From: Clostridia bacterium
GTDB taxonomy: Bacteria; Bacillota; Clostridia; Oscillospirales; CAG-272
Direction of reading: 5' to 3'
NCBI GenBank assembly: GCA_900753285.1
Contig: CAADYN010000156.1
Location: 1 to 34,212 of the forward strand
Length of the DNA stretch: 34,212 bases
The notes under the pieces were generated by a model. That model made no database searches. It worked only from the letters and a program-made list of their open reading frames with translations, and was not told where the DNA came from. Of the stretch, positions 31,768 through 34,212 are shown piece after piece; position 1 is the stretch's first letter; each line of letters begins with the position of its first letter. Position numbers and translations under genes: made by a program.

Positions 31768-33063
31768 TTATTGTATTTTGTCACCGTCATCCGTTTGCGT
31801 CGGCTTGTCCGGTAAGTTTTCTTTCGGTGCGAATATGGGTTCCTTGTCGAAATCTATCACAGGCGGATCGCTGTAGTAGTAGTCGAGAGAAACGGGAGCG
31901 TCCTTTCTCTTAAGCCTTTCGTCCGTCTTCTGCTTAACGAGAGCGCATATGACAGCCGCCGCGGGAACTCCGAGTATCATTCCTGCCACTCCGAAGAATC
32001 CGCCGCCTATCATGATTGCGATAAGCACGGCGAGAGATGTAAGTCCCGTGGAGCTGCCGAGTATCTTCGGACCTATTATGTTGCCGTCTATCTGCTGAAT
32101 GACGAGAATCATGAGGACGAACCATATCGTCATTTTAGGCTCGGCGATAAAGATAATGAACGCGCTCGGAATAGCACCGATGAACGGACCGAAGAAGGGA
32201 ATTATGTTGGTTATTCCGACAATCACGCTGATAAGAGGGGTGAACGGCATTCCGATTATCGACATTACAATAAACGTCAGCAGTCCTATGATTATCGAGT
32301 CTATTATCTTGCCGACTACGAATCCGCCGAAGGTTTTGTCGGTGAAGCGCACGAGATTTATCAGGTTCACATAGTGGCGGCGGTTCATCACGGCTGAGAG
32401 AATCTTTTTTGTTTTTGCGGTAAGTCTTTCCTTGGAGGCAAGCAGGTATATCGCTACTATGAATCCTATAAGCGCGTTTTTTACTTCAATAACAAAGCTG
32501 CCCGCGTATGAAATAATGTATTTCGCGCCTGTTTCAAGGTATCCGTAAAAGCCGGAAATGAAGCTCTTTATGTCCGTCGATATCTCGTTTACGTCAAGGA
32601 ATTCTGAAAGGTTTTTGTATTGTCCATTGAACAGTGGAAATTCGCGGATTATCTTGTCGGCAAGATTCTGCGCCGCCGCGACATATCCGTTAATCTGGCT
32701 TTCAAGCTCTACAAAGCTGCTTCCCACCTGAGGGATTACAAGCACGACAAATACGGCAACGATGAGGACAAAGAGAAGCATCGTCATAAGAACCGCAAGG
32801 GGGCGCTTCAGCTTTTTCTCCGCCTTCGAGCCTTCCTTGAACCGCAGGATTTTCTTCTCGCACAGCCGCATGAACGGGAGCATGATGTAAGCAATGACAC
32901 AGCCGTATATCAGCGGAGAGAGCACGGTAAAGAGCTTATCCAGCCATCCTCCCACACGTGAAAAATCGGATACTATAAGGTAAAAAGTGACGCCGCAGAT
33001 TACGGTGAGAACAGCATAGGCAAAAATCTGCGCGTACTTTTTGTTTTTGAGAAATTCGGGCAT
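31768..33063 (-). CDS. AI-2E family transporter (PerM/YtvI-like permease)
   Basis: A 431-residue membrane protein with about eight hydrophobic segments. The family landmarks are present: GFIVAIYLLASKERL, FGGFVVGKIIDSIIIGLLTFI, GITNIIPFFGPFIGAIPSAFI and IGPKILGSSTGLTSLAVLIAIMIGGGFFGVAGMILGVPAAAVI. Despite the family name, characterised Gram-positive members mostly export other solutes or exchange Na+/H+, so the substrate is left open. The C-terminal tail of about 50 residues is charged and proline-rich and is probably cytoplasmic. The start has a near-perfect AAAGGAGG ribosome site, 13 bases after the helicase-like gene. Confidence 0.93.
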   Translation of the reverse strand: MPEFLKNKKYAQIFAYAVLTVICGVTFYLIVSDFSRVGGWLDKLFTVLSPLIYGCVIAYIMLPFMRLCEKKILRFKEGSKAEKKLKRPLAVLMTMLLFVLIVAVFVVLVIPQVGSSFVELESQINGYVAAAQNLADKIIREFPLFNGQYKNLSEFLDVNEISTDIKSFISGFYGYLETGAKYIISYAGSFVIEVKNALIGFIVAIYLLASKERLTAKTKKILSAVMNRRHYVNLINLVRFTDKTFGGFVVGKIIDSIIIGLLTFIVMSIIGMPFTPLISVIVGITNIIPFFGPFIGAIPSAFIIFIAEPKMTIWFVLMILVIQQIDGNIIGPKILGSSTGLTSLAVLIAIMIGGGFFGVAGMILGVPAAAVICALVKQKTDERLKRKDAPVSLDYYYSDPPVIDFDKEPIFAPKENLPDKPTQTDDGDKIQ

Positions 33064-33076
33064 AAAACCTCCTTTG

Positions 33077-34212
33077 TTAATATTCGATGGGCGGGTCTAT
33101 TTTGTCGAAAACATCGAGAAGCGCGCTTTCCTTTGTCGGGTGCGGCTCCGAGAAAACGTTGCGGAACACGGACTTGTAGTACCCCGGCTTGAATCTGTCG
33201 GGGATTATCGTGACGATTTCTCCCTTGTACTTGAAGTATTCGTTTCCGTTTTTGCTTTTTTTCAGCTTGGTCGAGAGGAACGTCTCCATTCTGCCCTGCC
33301 TGTTTTTGAATGCGTTTTCTCTTTCGCGTGCGGCTTCAACGTTTCCCTCCATCTTGCCCGCACATATGCATCCCGCACCGATTTTTCTCGGGAACGACGG
33401 ATGCTCCATTATATGGACGTACCGTATTATCTGATATCCGCACATCCTGCATATTCCCGCGGGAGAGCCGAGGTCGATAACCCCAACGCAGTGCCAGCCT
33501 TCGTGAGGAACATCGTCTCGCTTCCATAGATTTTCTTCGCCGAGGTCTATGCTTTTCAGCCACTCCGCGTTACGGTATTTCTCGGGAAGCTCGTTTTTCT
33601 CCGGTACGCTTATCTCAACGGTTTCCGGCTCGCGAGCGTCTTCGTGCGGAACATCATCCGTAAACTCAATTTTTATCTGCTCGTCCGTGCTTTTCTTGCT
33701 TTCGGGTGCTTTCTCAGTCTCTTTCGAGAGTGCGGGAACTTTTTCGGGAGCTTTTTCAGGTGCAGTAGGCTGAACCGGAGCATTTTCGACATTTGCCGAT
33801 TTTTCCGCTGCGGCTTCGAGAGCTTTCTTTTTCATCTCCGCGATACCGCGCCACTTATCAAAGTCGTAGTCCATACCGACAGGCTTTACATCCGCCGCTT
33901 TGTCAAACTTTATGTTGTAAACTCCGCGCTTTTCGTCGATGTCTACCACCTTTCCGTGACCGAATACGGGATGGTCGACTTCACTTCCAACATCCAGACG
34001 GTTCGTTTTTTTCTCTTCCGCGTCTGCTGTGGGGGAATTGTTTTTCAGCTCCTTCGGTATCTCTCCGATGCGCTTGTAGTTTTCCTCGCCTATCTCGTAG
34101 ACAAATCTCGACGGTCTTTTTTTGTTCCCTCCGCGAGACGATTCTCCCATGTTTCCCTCGGATTCCGTGAGGTACAGCCTTTTCATAGCGCGTGTAAGAG
34201 CCACAAAGCACA
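33077..34212 (-). CDS. pcrA: UvrD/PcrA-type DNA helicase, C-terminal part, with an added zinc-type domain
   Basis: The frame enters from beyond the window end with CFVALTRAMKRLYLTESEG, which is helicase motif VI of UvrD/PcrA. A PcrA C-terminal Tudor-like domain follows (VGSEVDHPVFGHGKVVDIDEKRGVYNIKFD), which in PcrA contacts RNA polymerase. Instead of ending there, the protein continues for about 250 residues. First comes a Lys/Glu/Pro/Ala-rich linker (about 33640-33850). Then comes a compact C-terminal domain with CRMC, a His-rich YVHIMEHPSFP and GCICAGKM (33350-33455), probably a zinc site. PcrA unwinds DNA in repair and replication restart. The helicase identity is firm; the added domain is unassigned. 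It heads an operon with the permease and phosphoesterase. Confidence 0.88.
   Translation of the reverse strand, partial: CFVALTRAMKRLYLTESEGNMGESSRGGNKKRPSRFVYEIGEENYKRIGEIPKELKNNSPTADAEEKKTNRLDVGSEVDHPVFGHGKVVDIDEKRGVYNIKFDKAADVKPVGMDYDFDKWRGIAEMKKKALEAAAEKSANVENAPVQPTAPEKAPEKVPALSKETEKAPESKKSTDEQIKIEFTDDVPHEDAREPETVEISVPEKNELPEKYRNAEWLKSIDLGEENLWKRDDVPHEGWHCVGVIDLGSPAGICRMCGYQIIRYVHIMEHPSFPRKIGAGCICAGKMEGNVEAARERENAFKNRQGRMETFLSTKLKKSKNGNEYFKYKGEIVTIIPDRFKPGYYKSVFRNVFSEPHPTKESALLDVFDKIDPPIEY

Noticed and set aside
1..34212. CRISPR array, tRNA or rRNA genes, insertion sequence or prophage
   Set aside because: No regularly spaced repeats, transposase, integrase, terminal inverted repeats or tRNA-like cloverleaf were seen on either strand.

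Overview
The window looks like chromosomal DNA from a Clostridia-class Firmicute, plausibly an uncultured gut member of the Oscillospirales or a relative. The evidence is strong AGGAGG-type ribosome sites, consensus sigma-A promoters with 17-base spacers, a PcrA-type helicase, an SpoVB/MurJ-like flippase, an HxlR regulator, and the UPF0237/UPF0210 gene pair. No rRNA, tRNA, CRISPR array, insertion sequence or prophage gene was seen. No gap between genes exceeds about 300 bases. Codon use splits the genes. Aminopeptidase, pgk, tpiA, pepF, alpha-mannosidase and the FAD dehydrogenase strongly favour AAG for lysine and look highly expressed. sbcCD and the accessory genes use AAA freely.

Layout. 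1-723 (minus): an ACT-domain protein and the start of a PFL/UPF0210 protein, sharing a promoter region with a broken DUF4097 lipoprotein gene (957-1441, plus). 1536-3463 (plus): M29 aminopeptidase and a flavodoxin-like reductase, each with its own terminator. 3587-5564: an ECF sigma factor fused to a large C-terminal domain, convergent with a small lipoprotein gene; both carry the same unusual ECF-type promoter pattern. 5655-9930 (minus): birA, an SCP2-like protein, a class III aminotransferase, a TraX-family membrane protein and a HAD phosphatase. 10223-12315 (plus): pgk-tpiA. 12421-17263 (plus): a Gfo/Idh/MocA-like protein overlapping sbcD, which overlaps sbcC. 17339-21555 (plus): flippase, glycerophosphodiesterase and oligoendopeptidase F. 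21633-22462: divergent cupin and HxlR genes. 22517-24910 (minus): an extracellular sugar/nucleoside-type binding lipoprotein and a nucleoside hydrolase. 25091-28864 (minus): a very large GH38 alpha-mannosidase. 29039-30415 (minus): FAD-dependent dehydrogenase. 30632-34212 (minus): the C-terminal part of a PcrA-like helicase with an extra zinc-type domain, an AI-2E family permease and a metallophosphoesterase.

Most of the window is housekeeping: lower glycolysis, peptide and glycan turnover, double-strand end processing, and biotin loading. The parts most worth following are four. (1) The sigma-factor module has an internal in-frame ribosome site and a matching promoter on its convergent lipoprotein neighbour. 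(2) The helicase carries an appended cysteine/histidine domain. (3) The Gfo/Idh-like protein has lost its catalytic residues and is translationally tied to sbcCD. (4) The SCP2-like/aminotransferase/TraX/HAD gene string has no obvious pathway.
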